A DNA stretch of 64,000 nt. It comes from Permianibacter aggregans (GTDB taxonomy: Bacteria; Pseudomonadota; Gammaproteobacteria; Enterobacterales; Permianibacteraceae). Below, one piece after another: positions 7,047 to 18,228 of this stretch (positions are counted from its first letter, which is position 1; every line of letters starts with the position of its first letter). A program made the position numbers and the translations under genes. The stretch is taken from positions 2,542,001 to 2,606,000 of the forward strand of contig NZ_CP037953.1 in NCBI RefSeq assembly GCF_009756665.1, written 5' to 3'. The notes under the pieces were generated by a model. The model was not told the origin of the DNA. It was given only the letters and a program-made list of their open reading frames with translations, and made no database searches.

Positions 7047-8438
7047 TCAGCGGGCTGCTAAAGTTGCCAATGGCAGGTACTGCAATGGGTCTACGCGTTG
7101 GTCGCGGCGATAGACTTCGACATGCACATGTGGGCCGGTGCTTTTGCCGCTAACGCCAACGCGGCCAATCTCGGCGCCTTCCGCTACGCCTTCACCGACT
7201 TTCAAGTGCGTGGATTGCAGGTGCGCGTACACGGTGCGGAAGCCACCCAAATGCTGAATTTCGACGACGATGCCGTAGTTATCGTTCTTCTTGCCGGCAA
7301 ACACCACTTCGCCTTTTGCTGGCGCGAGAATCGCGGTGCCAATCGGTGCTTTGATATCGACGCCATTGTGGTGCACGGTTTTGCCATTGAACGGATTGCG
7401 GCGATCACCGAAGGTTGAGGTCAGCGTGCCTTCCAGCAGTGGCGAGATGAACGCGACTTCTTTGCCGCTAGCTGCCAGAACGGTTTGCAGGCCAGCCAGT
7501 GGTAGCACGAACGAGAGTGCCGCAGCGGCGATCAGCTTTCGGCTTTTGCTGGCCGCCGTCTTGTGGTCAAGAATGTTTCGAATGCGCATTTTGATACTCC
7601 CGGATTTTCTGAGGGCGAACGCCGGCATGCCCGGCGCTGAGTCACATGGTTGTTGCATGGCGTTAACAAGATGCCGCGCGTAACGACGGCGCTCGTTGGC
7701 GTCGGCGTTTTGCAGGGCATGGGCATCGGCTGCGAGTTCCGATTGCAGCAGAATGTCGCGATAGAAAAACCACAGCGGCAGCACCGGCCAGCACAAGGCC
7801 AATAAAAAACGACAGAGAGGTAACCATGCGGTGTCGTGGTTTTCCAGGTGGGCGAGTTCGTGACGCAGCACAGCGGCTAACGGTTCGTTGTGGTGGGTAG
7901 ATTCATTGCCGGCAAAAAGGCCAATGGGCAGCACGATAGTTGGCCGCCAAATGCCGCAAACGAAAGCTGAGTGACAAGCGACCGAACGCACAACGCGCAC
8001 GCGTGCCGGAACATGGACAGGCAAATCGGCACGGAGCACGTTTTCGCCGAGCACGGCGAGTTGGCGAAAATGGTGTTGGCCGAGAACCAGCAAAGCGATA
8101 ATGAGCACGGCGCCAATCAACCACAACGAGAACAACAGCGAGCCAATGCTGAGCGTGTGGGCATGGTTGATAGGTTCGATCAGCACGGGCTGTAGCAAAT
8201 CAAATCGCAGCGTCGAAACCGCCACCGCGACCGGCGCAACCGATTCACCGATGCTGGTCCAGAGGCCGTGCAGCAACGGTGCGCTCAGTGTGGAAAGCGC
8301 GATGCCGCTGAATAACAGTCGCTGCAATCGAAGCGCATCGTCAGGCGCTAAGCGTGTGCGTAACCAGCGCGATAGCATCAAAAGCGGAACCGAGAGCAGC
8401 ATGGCCAGCAGGCACGCGATGACAAACTGACTCAGCAT
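7047..8438 (-). CDS. M56-M23 fusion metallopeptidase (BlaR1-like N-terminus, LytM-type C-terminus)
   Basis: A 463-residue membrane protein with two peptidase domains. Residues 1-260 form a BlaR1/MecR1-type M56 peptidase with several transmembrane helices, the zinc motif HELAH at 193-197, and a SELAAD segment (E234) supplying the third ligand. After another hydrophobic segment (about 301-322) residues 335-455 form an M23 (LytM) peptidoglycan endopeptidase domain with HHNGVD (H357, D361), HLQST and HVHVEV (H437, H439). The M23 part replaces the penicillin-binding sensor of BlaR1. It overlaps the BlaI-type repressor gene by one base, so the two are translationally coupled. The family logic predicts that the M56 part cleaves the repressor on an envelope signal. 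No beta-lactamase is nearby. Confidence 0.9.
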   Translation of the reverse strand: MLSQFVIACLLAMLLSVPLLMLSRWLRTRLAPDDALRLQRLLFSGIALSTLSAPLLHGLWTSIGESVAPVAVAVSTLRFDLLQPVLIEPINHAHTLSIGSLLFSLWLIGAVLIIALLVLGQHHFRQLAVLGENVLRADLPVHVPARVRVVRSVACHSAFVCGIWRPTIVLPIGLFAGNESTHHNEPLAAVLRHELAHLENHDTAWLPLCRFLLALCWPVLPLWFFYRDILLQSELAADAHALQNADANERRRYARHLVNAMQQPCDSAPGMPAFALRKSGSIKMRIRNILDHKTAASKSRKLIAAAALSFVLPLAGLQTVLAASGKEVAFISPLLEGTLTSTFGDRRNPFNGKTVHHNGVDIKAPIGTAILAPAKGEVVFAGKKNDNYGIVVEIQHLGGFRTVYAHLQSTHLKVGEGVAEGAEIGRVGVSGKSTGPHVHVEVYRRDQRVDPLQYLPLATLAAR

Positions 8439-8827
8439 TACTTGCGCTCCTTTTTGCCGCGTTTCTTGTCAGCTTCCAGCAGCGCTTCAATTTCTTTCAG
8501 CTCATCTTTATCCAGCAATTCGCTTTCAGCGAACATCGGTATCGCGGCACTCGGTCGAATGCCCAGTACCCGACTGGTGAACTCCGTAATCATCGCCACC
8601 AGCGTCGGCACTTTTTCCACAGCAGGGGTGTAGACAATCAACCCGTGCACGGTTTCTTTATGTAGTTGCTCTTTCTTGACCATGCGTTCCAGCACGGTGC
8701 GGGTCGTGGAATAAGCCCAGTCGCGCGATTGCTCGATGTGCTGGTGAATCTCACGGGCGCTCAAGCGGCGGTGTTGCCATAGCAATTTCAGGATTTCGAG
8801 TTCCGGGCCGGAGGCGTCGATGGACAT
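8438..8827 (-). CDS. BlaI/MecI/CopY family transcriptional repressor
   Basis: A 129-residue winged-helix repressor (ILKLLWQHRRLSAREIHQHIE, then TVRTVLERMVKKEQL-like recognition region) of the BlaI/MecI/CopY family. Members bind TACA-N2-TGTA dyads as dimers and are inactivated by cleavage by a partner M56 peptidase, here encoded immediately downstream with a one-base overlap. A perfect TACA-AA-TGTA dyad lies 27-40 bases before the start, so the operon is probably autoregulated. The C-terminal tail is very rich in Lys and Glu. Confidence 0.92.
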   Translation of the reverse strand: MSIDASGPELEILKLLWQHRRLSAREIHQHIEQSRDWAYSTTRTVLERMVKKEQLHKETVHGLIVYTPAVEKVPTLVAMITEFTSRVLGIRPSAAIPMFAESELLDKDELKEIEALLEADKKRGKKERK

Positions 8828-8853
8828 GTTTTGGCTACTGGGGTAATCAATGT

Positions 8854-8867
8854 GCTACAAATGTAGC
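8854..8867. promoter_or_regulatory. BlaI-type operator
   Basis: GCTACAAATGTAGC contains TACA-AA-TGTA, exactly the BlaI/MecI half-site arrangement TACA-N2-TGTA, placed 27 bases upstream of the repressor start codon, where it could block its own promoter. Confidence 0.75.
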
Positions 8868-8910
8868 ATGATGGCGGCTGGTGTAAACAATTAATTTTCA
8901 GAAAGCAAAA

Positions 8911-8940
8911 AGGCTCCCGTTGGAGCTGGAGCCTTTTTTT
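8911..8940. terminator. intrinsic terminator hairpin
   Basis: AGGCTC / GAGCCT stem followed by a run of T on the plus strand and A/T-rich on the minus strand. It lies between the end of chitinase 1 and the blaI promoter and probably ends chitinase 1 transcription on the minus strand. Confidence 0.6.
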
Positions 8941-8946
8941 GGTGCC

Positions 8947-8974
8947 GGAAAGCCCCACTACGGTGGGGCTTTCC
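8947..8974. terminator. strong hairpin just after the chitinase 1 stop
   Basis: GGAAAGCCCCAC-tacg-GTGGGGCTTTCC is a perfect 12-bp stem 9 bases beyond the stop codon. It lacks its own T-run but together with the next hairpin (8911-8940) makes a double terminator. Confidence 0.6.
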
Positions 8975-8982
8975 GTCGCTGC

Positions 8983-10866
8983 TTACTGCCGTACTTCCCA
9001 GCTGGTGTTCAACAGTGTGTGGCTGCTGTCGTCACCGTCGAGCGACCAACTGAATACGCCGCCGAGGTTTTGCTGTTTGACGTAATCGATCTTGGTGCGA
9101 ATCGTTGTTACGTCGTCGTAGCTCCACCATTCGTTGCCGTCGTACAGATACAACTGCTTGGTGATGGGGTGGTAACGACGGGTGCCGGAACGGTTCTTCA
9201 GCACTTTGTAGTCTTCGATACCGGCTTCGTAAGTGCCTGATCCTGCGCCGGTGGCCGATTGATACAAACCATCGCCATTCGGGCCAGGGCTCACGCCTCT
9301 CCAACCGCGACCGTAGAAGCCAAGACCGACAACCAGTTTCGAGCGCGGTACGCCTTGATTGATCATCTCGGTGATGGCGCTGTTGATGTTGTAGCTGGCG
9401 CGGTCGCCGGTGACGCCGGAGGCGGTGTCGTAGAACAGGTGTGAATGGAAGTTCGTTGGTCCAGTGGCATCCCAGGCACCGAAGAAGTCATAGGTCATGA
9501 CGTTAATCCAATCCATATGCTGCGCATACGAAGCGGGCTCGGTGTTGCGGATTTTGTCGATACCGGCGCCAACCGCAGCGGTCAGGTAGTAACGACGGCC
9601 GTTGGTTTGTCCGATGATGTCGAGCTGACGACGGAACTCGGCCATCAACAACGTGAAGTTGTGTTTGTCGTTCGGGTCGACATGGTTGTACGGCATGCCG
9701 CCACCGCCTGGGTATTCCCAATCAATGTCGATACCGTCGAACACGCCGGCACCCGCGCCTGGACCACCGGCACCGTCACCAACCGGCAAATTACCTTTGA
9801 TGTAAATGTCGATGCAGGAAGCAACCATCGCTTCACGACCAGCAGCCGTCGCGGCGAATTTGCCGAAGTTTTTCGACCAGGTCCAACCGCCGAGAGAGAT
9901 CAACACTTTGATGTTCGGGTTTTTCGCTTTCACTTCTTTCAGCTGATTGAAGTTACCGCGCAAAGGCTGATCCCAGGTATCGGCAATACCGTCGACCGAT
10001 TCGGCAGCGCTGAACGATTTTTGGTAATCAGCGAACGCATCACCGCCATCACCGTTGCCGCTTTCCGCGCGCGTGACCAAACCGCATTTGCCGTCGGCGT
10101 AAACGTTACCGAATGCGTAGTTGATGAATGTCACTTTGTTGTGACCGCCGGCATCGGTGAAGTTTTTCAGTTTGTAATTGCGACCGTAAATGCCCCACTG
10201 CGTGAAATACGCGCCGACATGTTTACCGGTTGGTGTCGGAGTTGGCGTCGGAGTCGGTGTGGGCGTTGGCGTTGGCGTCGGCGTTGGAGTGGGGGTCGGT
10301 GTAGGCGTTGGTGTAGGCGTAGGTGTCGGCGTGCAGTCACCAATTAGACGCCATACGCCCCACTCACCGCTTTGCGCCGGATTGTCGCCTTGCGTCCACC
10401 ATTTGGCTTCGTAAATTTTTCCTTGGTAAGAAACGCGCTGACCACCGTTATACACGGCTGAGCTGCTCCAGGCTTGCACGGTGCAAGGTGTTGGCGTCGG
10501 CGTTGGAGTAGGGGTCGGTGTTGGAGTCGGCGTAGGCGTTGGTGTTGGGGTGGGTGTGGGAGTTGGCGTAGGTGTCGGTGTCGGAGTGGGCGTCGGTGTT
10601 GGCGTATCGCAAGTACCGCCCACTTGCCACAATGACGGTGTTGACGCCGGATTCCAGTTCGCACCGACGTGCGCGGTATGCGTTACCAGTGCTTTGTAGT
10701 TCTGGCCGCTATAAGCGACAACCACGCCGGCATTGTAGGTATTGCCTTCGGCCCACGATGGGCAGGCCGCCATCGCTTCGCTGACGCTGAATAGCGACAG
10801 ACCCGCGCCAAACAACGCCATGCGAATGGCGTTGTGATTGAACAAGTTTTTATTGCGCTTGCGCAT
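8983..10866 (-). CDS. secreted GH18 chitinase with two CBM5/12 modules (chitinase 1)
   Basis: A 627-residue extracellular endo- or processive chitinase. The order is: signal peptide (cleavage after AMA, residue 33); CBM5/12 chitin-binding module (35-87, [15 protein letters not shown], then [10 protein letters not shown]); linker of 20 Thr-Pro pairs (88-127); second CBM5/12 (128-178, [21 protein letters not shown]); linker of 17 Thr-Pro pairs (179-212); GH18 barrel (213-627). The GH18 signature [10 protein letters not shown] puts the proton donor at Glu384; [10 protein letters not shown] and [12 protein letters not shown] are the later conserved strands. The ATG at 10866 follows GGAGGG. It is divergent from chitinase 2 across 362 bp and shares an upstream motif with it. 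Confidence 0.95.
   Translation of the reverse strand: MRKRNKNLFNHNAIRMALFGAGLSLFSVSEAMAACPSWAEGNTYNAGVVVAYSGQNYKALVTHTAHVGANWNPASTPSLWQVGGTCDTPTPTPTPTPTPTPTPTPTPTPTPTPTPTPTPTPTPTPTPCTVQAWSSSAVYNGGQRVSYQGKIYEAKWWTQGDNPAQSGEWGVWRLIGDCTPTPTPTPTPTPTPTPTPTPTPTPTPTPTPTPTPTGKHVGAYFTQWGIYGRNYKLKNFTDAGGHNKVTFINYAFGNVYADGKCGLVTRAESGNGDGGDAFADYQKSFSAAESVDGIADTWDQPLRGNFNQLKEVKAKNPNIKVLISLGGWTWSKNFGKFAATAAGREAMVASCIDIYIKGNLPVGDGAGGPGAGAGVFDGIDIDWEYPGGGGMPYNHVDPNDKHNFTLLMAEFRRQLDIIGQTNGRRYYLTAAVGAGIDKIRNTEPASYAQHMDWINVMTYDFFGAWDATGPTNFHSHLFYDTASGVTGDRASYNINSAITEMINQGVPRSKLVVGLGFYGRGWRGVSPGPNGDGLYQSATGAGSGTYEAGIEDYKVLKNRSGTRRYHPITKQLYLYDGNEWWSYDDVTTIRTKIDYVKQQNLGGVFSWSLDGDDSSHTLLNTSWEVRQ
10231..10332 (-). 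repeat. Thr-Pro linker repeat 2 of chitinase 1
   Basis: 17 consecutive 6-bp units coding for Thr-Pro, with mixed synonymous codons, joining the second CBM to the GH18 domain. Confidence 0.9.
10486..10605 (-). repeat. Thr-Pro linker repeat 1 of chitinase 1
   Basis: 20 consecutive 6-bp units coding for Thr-Pro between the two CBM5/12 modules. Confidence 0.9.
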
Positions 10867-10946
10867 GAATATGTTCCCTCCAGTGTTTGGGGTTGAAATG
10901 GCTTCCGGGGTGTCCCATGCCATGGCCCACTATTTGTTGGCGGAAC

Positions 10947-10968
10947 TCTCGATATTTGGACTTTTCAC
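10947..10968 (-). promoter_or_regulatory. shared chitinase upstream motif, copy for chitinase 1
   Basis: Reads GTGAAAAGTCCAA-atat-CGAGA on the minus strand and ends 80 bases before the start codon. Related sites precede chitinase 2, chitinase 3 and the cupin gene. Confidence 0.55.
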
Positions 10969-11145
10969 ACCTGATCTGGTCTTTTCCAACCATTCGCGGA
11001 GAAACGCGGAATCGCGCAAGGCGTTATTGCACCAATTCATTGCAAAGGAGGCGCGATAAATGCGGAGGCGATAACGGAAAACGGGCGTTATCGGTGAACG
11101 GCGCTGACGAGCGATTGGCGCCCGATAGAAAAACACCAATGCCTG

Positions 11146-11165
11146 GTTGAATAGTCCGAACGAGA
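11146..11165 (+). promoter_or_regulatory. shared chitinase upstream motif, copy for chitinase 2
   Basis: Reads GTTGAATAGTCCGAACGAGA, a looser copy of the motif, 63 bases before the ATG. Confidence 0.4.
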
Positions 11166-11228
11166 AATTCCCTCTGTCGGCACAGTGCGGGGTTTAAGAC
11201 CTCAACACCCGAACTTCAGGAGGGGAAA

Positions 11229-13970
<2,742 letters not shown>

Positions 13971-13993
13971 TGAGGTAATGAATGAATGAAAGG

Positions 13994-14020
13994 GCCGCGC
14001 TATTTAGCGCGGCTTTTTTT
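13994..14020 (+). terminator. intrinsic terminator of chitinase 2
   Basis: GCCGCGC-tattta-GCGCGGC stem followed by seven T, 23 bases after the stop codon. Confidence 0.85.
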
Positions 14021-14086
14021 CTTTCGCGTCCCTGGCAGAAGTGACGTGAGCATCTGAATCCTGTTTCCGGATTACAGGTTTTTGCG

Positions 14087-14213
14087 TCATTCTCCCCCTC
14101 TCCCCAACCATCTCCCACGAGGGGGGAGGGAGCAGGCCGTCGCGTAGAATAAGGTTCAAATCGCAGTACTCGGGTTTTAGCCCCTCGCCCTTCGCGGGAG
14201 AGGGGGCTGTGAT
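14087..14213. repeat. CCCTCTCCCC-type palindromic repeat element
   Basis: The arms CCCCCTCTCCCCAACC and GCGGGAGAGGGGGCT with an inner CGAGGGGGGAGGGAGC and AGCCCCTCGCCCTTCGCG form a compound palindrome of the same family as 6868-6995 and 63915-64000. It fills the gap between chitinase 2 and chitinase 3, which otherwise holds only the terminator and the motif at 14347. Confidence 0.7.
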
Positions 14214-14346
14214 ACGTAGGGTAATTTTCGAAACTCAAATCCAACCTCTACAAACAATGTTCGCTCAATGGATTCCGCGCAAGCGAAACCCATCAACTCG
14301 TCTCCTCATTCACCACATCGCTCGATAGATTTCCCCGCAAACCCGC

Positions 14347-14360
14347 GTGAAAAATCCACG
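14347..14360 (+). promoter_or_regulatory. shared chitinase upstream motif, copy for chitinase 3
   Basis: GTGAAAAATCCACG, one mismatch from the chitinase 1 core GTGAAAAGTCCA, 56 bases before the chitinase 3 ATG. Confidence 0.45.
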
Positions 14361-14416
14361 CCTTTTTTATCCAGACGAGCAGACTGAAGGTTTTCCTGTG
14401 CAACGAGTGGAAAACC

Positions 14417-16141
14417 ATGTCAGCAAAACACCCAAACCGAAAATTCAATACGATTCGCCTCAGCATGCTGCTGACCGGCGCTTCACTGATAGCTGCAGAA
14501 CCGGCGCTGGCCTCCTGTCCGCTGTGGGCCGAAGGCAATAGCTACCAAGCTGGCGCAGTAGTCGCTTACAGCAATCAAAACTACACCGCACTGGTTTCGC
14601 ATACCGCCTATGTCGGCGCCAACTGGAATCCAGCGGCGACGCCAACGTTGTGGAAAACGGGCGGCACTTGCTCAACACCAACACCAACACCAACACCAAC
14701 ACCAACACCAACACCAACACCAACACCAACACCAACACCAACACCAACACCAACACCAACACCAACACCAACACCGACGCCTACGCCTACGCCTACGCCT
14801 ACGCCTACGCCTACGCCTACGCCGTGCGTGCAACCGGTGTGGAATGCCAGCAGCGTTTACAACGGTGGCCAGCGCGTCACGCATCAAGGCGTGACGTACG
14901 AAGCGAAATGGTGGACGCAAGGCGACAATCCGGCGGAGTCCGGTCAGTGGGGTGTCTGGCGCACCGTCGAGCAATGCACGCCAACGCCGACACCAACACC
15001 TACGCCCACCCCGACGCCAACACCCACTCCCACGCCGGGCATTCCGACGCGCGAACAAGCTCGCGCCACCGAAGCGGCATTGACCGACACACCGCTGATG
15101 CGTTCATTCAAAGCAACCGTGCGCACGGCCGGTAACGATGTGGTCAGCGCGGTCGCTCCGGGCAGCGCCAGCAATCCAGTTAACGTCAAACGCGTTGAGC
15201 GCTGGTTGAATGCCAATCAATGGCAAGAGCTGTTCCCGATGCGCGATGCCAGTTACAGCTATCAGCGTTTTCTGCAATCGGTGGCAAAGTTCCCGGCGAT
15301 TTGTGCCGACTACGATGACGGCCGCAACGCCGATGCCATTTGCAAGAAAATCCTGGCGACGATGTTCGCGCATTTTGCTCAGGAAACCGGCGGTCATATT
15401 CCCAATCACAGCATTCCGGAATGGAAACAGGGCCTGTATTACCTGCGCGAATCAGGTTGCAATGAAACCGGCGCGGGTTGCGGTTACAACATGGAATGCT
15501 CAGCGAATAGTTGGATCACCGAAGCCTGGCCCTGTGGCACCAATCCAGATGGCAGTTTCAAGAAATATTTTGGTCGTGGCGCCAAGCAGCTTTCCTATAA
15601 CTACAACTACGGACCTTTTTCACAAGTGATGTTCGGCACCGTGCGCACCTTGCTCGATAACCCGGACATGGTCGCCAGCACCTGGTTGAACCTGACCTCG
15701 GCGACCTTCTTCCTGGTTTATCCGCAACCGCCAAAACCATCGATGCTGCATGTCATCGATCGCAGCTGGACGCCGAATGCCGCCGACGCCGTCAACGGTG
15801 CCAGCAATTCATTTGCTTCGACGATCATGATCATCAATGGCGGTATTGAATGTAACAGTGGCGGTGTGGATAAACCGCAGGCGGCCAATCGCATCGCCTA
15901 CTATCGAAAATTTGCCGAATATTTCGGTCTAGACATCACCGGTGAGCAGCTTTCCTGCGCCAGCCAGAAACCATTCGATGGCAATGGCGCTGGTGCGCAA
16001 CCGATTTACTGGGAGAAAGATTGGAACGTCGGCAATGACTATCGCTGCATGCTGGTCAATTACCAGACGGCTTACAGTGCCTTGATTGCCGGCGATTACG
16101 AAAAATGTGTCGAGAAAAACTGGAATATCGTTTTGCAGTAA
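14417..16141 (+). CDS. secreted GH19 chitinase with two CBM5/12 modules (chitinase 3)
   Basis: A 574-residue exported protein: signal peptide (cleavage near ALA|SC), CBM5/12 (about 34-86), 25 Thr-Pro pairs (87-136), second CBM5/12 (137-187), 10 Thr-Pro pairs (188-207), then a glycoside hydrolase family 19 domain to the end. GH19 hallmarks are HFAQETGGH (proton donor Glu323), GRGAKQLSYNYNYG (the conserved YYGRGPxQL-like motif), and TIMIINGGIEC. GH19 enzymes invert configuration, unlike the retaining GH18 pair upstream, and usually prefer less crystalline or more acetylated chains, so the three enzymes are complementary. The ribosome-binding site (GAGTGG) is modest. Confidence 0.95.
   Translation: MSAKHPNRKFNTIRLSMLLTGASLIAAEPALASCPLWAEGNSYQAGAVVAYSNQNYTALVSHTAYVGANWNPAATPTLWKTGGTCSTPTPTPTPTPTPTPTPTPTPTPTPTPTPTPTPTPTPTPTPTPTPTPTPTPCVQPVWNASSVYNGGQRVTHQGVTYEAKWWTQGDNPAESGQWGVWRTVEQCTPTPTPTPTPTPTPTPTPTPGIPTREQARATEAALTDTPLMRSFKATVRTAGNDVVSAVAPGSASNPVNVKRVERWLNANQWQELFPMRDASYSYQRFLQSVAKFPAICADYDDGRNADAICKKILATMFAHFAQETGGHIPNHSIPEWKQGLYYLRESGCNETGAGCGYNMECSANSWITEAWPCGTNPDGSFKKYFGRGAKQLSYNYNYGPFSQVMFGTVRTLLDNPDMVASTWLNLTSATFFLVYPQPPKPSMLHVIDRSWTPNAADAVNGASNSFASTIMIINGGIECNSGGVDKPQAANRIAYYRKFAEYFGLDITGEQLSCASQKPFDGNGAGAQPIYWEKDWNVGNDYRCMLVNYQTAYSALIAGDYEKCVEKNWNIVLQ
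14675..14824 (+). repeat. Thr-Pro linker 1 of chitinase 3 with (ACACCA)16 microsatellite
   Basis: 25 Thr-Pro pairs. Bases 14675-14770 are 16 perfect tandem copies of ACACCA; 14777-14818 are 7 perfect copies of ACGCCT. Such purity implies very recent expansion and likely length variation between strains. Confidence 0.95.
14978..15037 (+). repeat. Thr-Pro linker 2 of chitinase 3
   Basis: 10 Thr-Pro pairs with mixed codons between the second CBM and the GH19 domain. Confidence 0.85.
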
Positions 16142-16151
16142 ATCCACAAAT

Positions 16152-16182
16152 AAAGGGGCCGGTTTTTTCCGGCCCCTTTTTT
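16152..16182. terminator. bidirectional terminator between chitinase 3 and the CNNM gene
   Basis: GGGGCCGG-tttttt-CCGGCCCC stem flanked by AAA and TTTTTT, 10 bases after the chitinase 3 stop and close to the convergent gene's stop at 16189. Confidence 0.85.
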
Positions 16183-16188
16183 CATTCG

Positions 16189-17220
16189 CTATTGCAGCGT
16201 GTCGTCGACACGCTCTTTCAGCTTGTGTTCCCAGCGGCGCTTGGCGAAGCGGCGCAAATTCGGAATATCGTCAGTTTCATCCATAATTGACTGGCCAATG
16301 ATGGTTTCGATGACATCTTCCATCGTAACGAGCCCCAACCAGCTGCCGTACTCGTCGTAAACGACGCACATGTGCTGCCGTTCGCGCATCATCTGCGACA
16401 TGATGCGCTCGGCGCTGACGGTATCGATCACGACCGTCACCGGCTTCATGATATCGACAGCGGTTTTGTTCAAGTCGGCATTCAACAGGTCGTAACGGAA
16501 CACCAGACCTAACGGTGATTCGTCCTCAGCCAGCACCGGATAACGTGAGAACTGGTTTTCCCGGACGTGTTCAATCAGATCGCCGAGCGGTACATCCGGG
16601 CGGATGGTCTCGCAGACGGTGCGCGGTGTCATGATGTCACGTACCTTGATGTCATGCAGATCGAGAATATTGCGGATGACCCGTTGCTCATCTTCATCGA
16701 GTTGATTCAATTCGCGGCCCAGCGTCGCCAGCGATTTGATTTCCTGACGCAGATCGTAATGGTGTGGTGTACCACCAAACAATTTCATGATCTGATCGGA
16801 AAACCAGATGAAGGGTTTCAGCACAAAGATCATGCCGTTCAACACCACCGGCAGAAACGGCGTGAGCTGCGGCCAGTAGCGGGCGCCAATGGTTTTCGGC
16901 AGGATTTCCGACAGCACCAGAATCAGCAAGGTCATGACGGCAGAGGCGATACCGAGGTAGCCGTCACCGTACAGCACCGTTACCTGCGCGCCGACACCCA
17001 GCGCGCCAACCGTGTGGGCAATGGTGTTCAGCGTCAGAATGGCAGCCAGCGGCTGATCGATTTTGTCTTTCAGCGCTTTCAGGCGCTCATAGCGCTTCGG
17101 ATGAGTTTGCTTTTGATGCGCGATAAAACTGGGAGTGATGGACAGCAACGCCGCTTCGAGAATGGAACAAACGAACGATACGCCGATGGAAAGGACCACA
17201 AACGCAATGAGTAAAGCCAT
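16189..17220 (-). CDS. CNNM/CBS domain membrane protein (CorC/HlyC-related)
   Basis: A 343-residue inner-membrane protein with an N-terminal CNNM (DUF21) domain of about four helices (residues 1-150; EAALLSITPSFIAHQ, ILVLSEILPKTIGARYW) and a cytoplasmic pair of CBS domains (about 190-310; VRDIMTPRTVCETI, GLVTMEDVIETIIGQ). The family is linked to magnesium/cobalt efflux or homeostasis. It lacks the C-terminal CorC_HlyC domain, as in the shorter members of the family. It is convergent with chitinase 3 and shows no operon partner. Confidence 0.88.
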   Translation of the reverse strand: MALLIAFVVLSIGVSFVCSILEAALLSITPSFIAHQKQTHPKRYERLKALKDKIDQPLAAILTLNTIAHTVGALGVGAQVTVLYGDGYLGIASAVMTLLILVLSEILPKTIGARYWPQLTPFLPVVLNGMIFVLKPFIWFSDQIMKLFGGTPHHYDLRQEIKSLATLGRELNQLDEDEQRVIRNILDLHDIKVRDIMTPRTVCETIRPDVPLGDLIEHVRENQFSRYPVLAEDESPLGLVFRYDLLNADLNKTAVDIMKPVTVVIDTVSAERIMSQMMRERQHMCVVYDEYGSWLGLVTMEDVIETIIGQSIMDETDDIPNLRRFAKRRWEHKLKERVDDTLQ

Positions 17221-17352
17221 ATCGGGCTGTTGAAGTTTTGAGTGGGGGTAAAGACGGCATTATGGCATGGGTAGCGGAATCAGGTGAAAAAAGCGGGCCG
17301 AAACCGGCGCAGACGTGTAAGTCCGCTTGGCCAGCACCGCGCTATAACGCCG

Positions 17353-18228
17353 TCAACAGCGAGATTGGCGCGGTATCATCAACTGTACGATGGCTGCCGG
17401 CACCTGATTGTCCAGAGGCAGCAAGCCCAGTTGCTGGCGCTGCTGCTGCAGCCATTGTTGATGTTGCTGCAAGCTCAGCAGCGCCTGTTCGTGGATTTCT
17501 GCTGATACCGATAGCCGTTGCGGCAGCAGCCCTAAGCGCCAGTCAGCCAGATAACGCCAAGCCAGCCATTGCACGCTGGTTTGCTGACGCTGCACCTCGG
17601 GTTGAGAGAAATCCTCCGACGCCTGACGATACCAATCGGCAATCGCCAGCATCGCCGGCACATGACCCTGAACGGCGGCTTGCCGCCACAGTTGTTGCGT
17701 CAGCAAACGACGGTCTTCTGGCTGACCGTGATACGTCGCGGTTGGCGCATCGGATTTCTGTAACCGTTCCGCGTAGAAATGCATGGCGTTGGCGTCGCCC
17801 TGTTCGGCCAGCGCCTGCAATTGTGCGGCGCTGTAATGCTGATAAGCGCTCGGCTGCTGTTTCAATGAGTTATCGGTTTGCAAAACCGTCAATGACAAAC
17901 CGCGCTCTGCTTGCCAGCGATGCAACTCGCGCCACTGCAGCGCGTCGAGCTGCTGATAAGCGCTGACGCTACCGGGTTCGGTTTGGCAGTGCTCAGCATT
18001 TAGCGCTGGTTCGGTTGTGGCATCGTTAACGTGCGATTGCGCTGCATCCAACGAGGCGTGCTCGCTTTCAGCGCGCGTGGAGGCTAGCGCCAACGATGCG
18101 ACTGCATGACCGGCGGGCGGCGCACTGTTGCGCAAAAACATCGACAGCAATCCGAGCGCGATCAGCGCCACGACGGCGACCCACGGCAGTGCCCGCAAGC
18201 CGCTTGTTTCTGATGCTTGTTCAGACAT
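17353..18228 (-). CDS. single-pass membrane protein with Sel1-like repeats
   Basis: About 291 residues: a cytoplasmic N-terminus, one transmembrane helix (about 14-32, LPWVAVVALIALGLLSMFL), a variable linker, and two Sel1-like helical repeats (AEQGDANAMHFYAERLQ and LWRQAAVQGHVPAMLAIADWY) followed by a Gln-rich region. Two ATGs in tandem (18231, 18228) overlap the last codons of the upstream cupin gene, so translation is coupled. Sel1 repeats mediate protein contacts; the function is unknown. Pairing with the cupin gene and position beside a TonB-dependent receptor suggest a role connected with the chitin locus. Confidence 0.65.
   Translation of the reverse strand: MSEQASETSGLRALPWVAVVALIALGLLSMFLRNSAPPAGHAVASLALASTRAESEHASLDAAQSHVNDATTEPALNAEHCQTEPGSVSAYQQLDALQWRELHRWQAERGLSLTVLQTDNSLKQQPSAYQHYSAAQLQALAEQGDANAMHFYAERLQKSDAPTATYHGQPEDRRLLTQQLWRQAAVQGHVPAMLAIADWYRQASEDFSQPEVQRQQTSVQWLAWRYLADWRLGLLPQRLSVSAEIHEQALLSLQQHQQWLQQQRQQLGLLPLDNQVPAAIVQLMIPRQSRC

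Larger units (their letters stand above)
10867..11228. promoter_or_regulatory. divergent chitinase 1 / chitinase 2 promoter region
   Basis: 362 bp without a credible gene. It carries one copy of the shared chitinase motif for each direction (10947-10968 minus, 11146-11165 plus). No NagR palindrome is present, so these two genes are probably controlled differently from the nag genes. Confidence 0.7.

Noticed and set aside
7047-8827. Beta-lactam resistance operon
   Set aside because: No beta-lactamase or penicillin-binding domain is present; the C-terminal domain of the M56 protein is M23.
9445-10347. Long plus-strand open frame (300 codons) inside chitinase 1
   Set aside because: It is antisense to a gene with clear CBM and GH18 domains and contains Gly-Val runs that are the reverse complement of the Thr-Pro linkers.
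14675-14824. Tandem repeats that could be mistaken for a CRISPR array
   Set aside because: The unit is 6 bp, without spacers, and codes for Thr-Pro in frame between chitinase domains.
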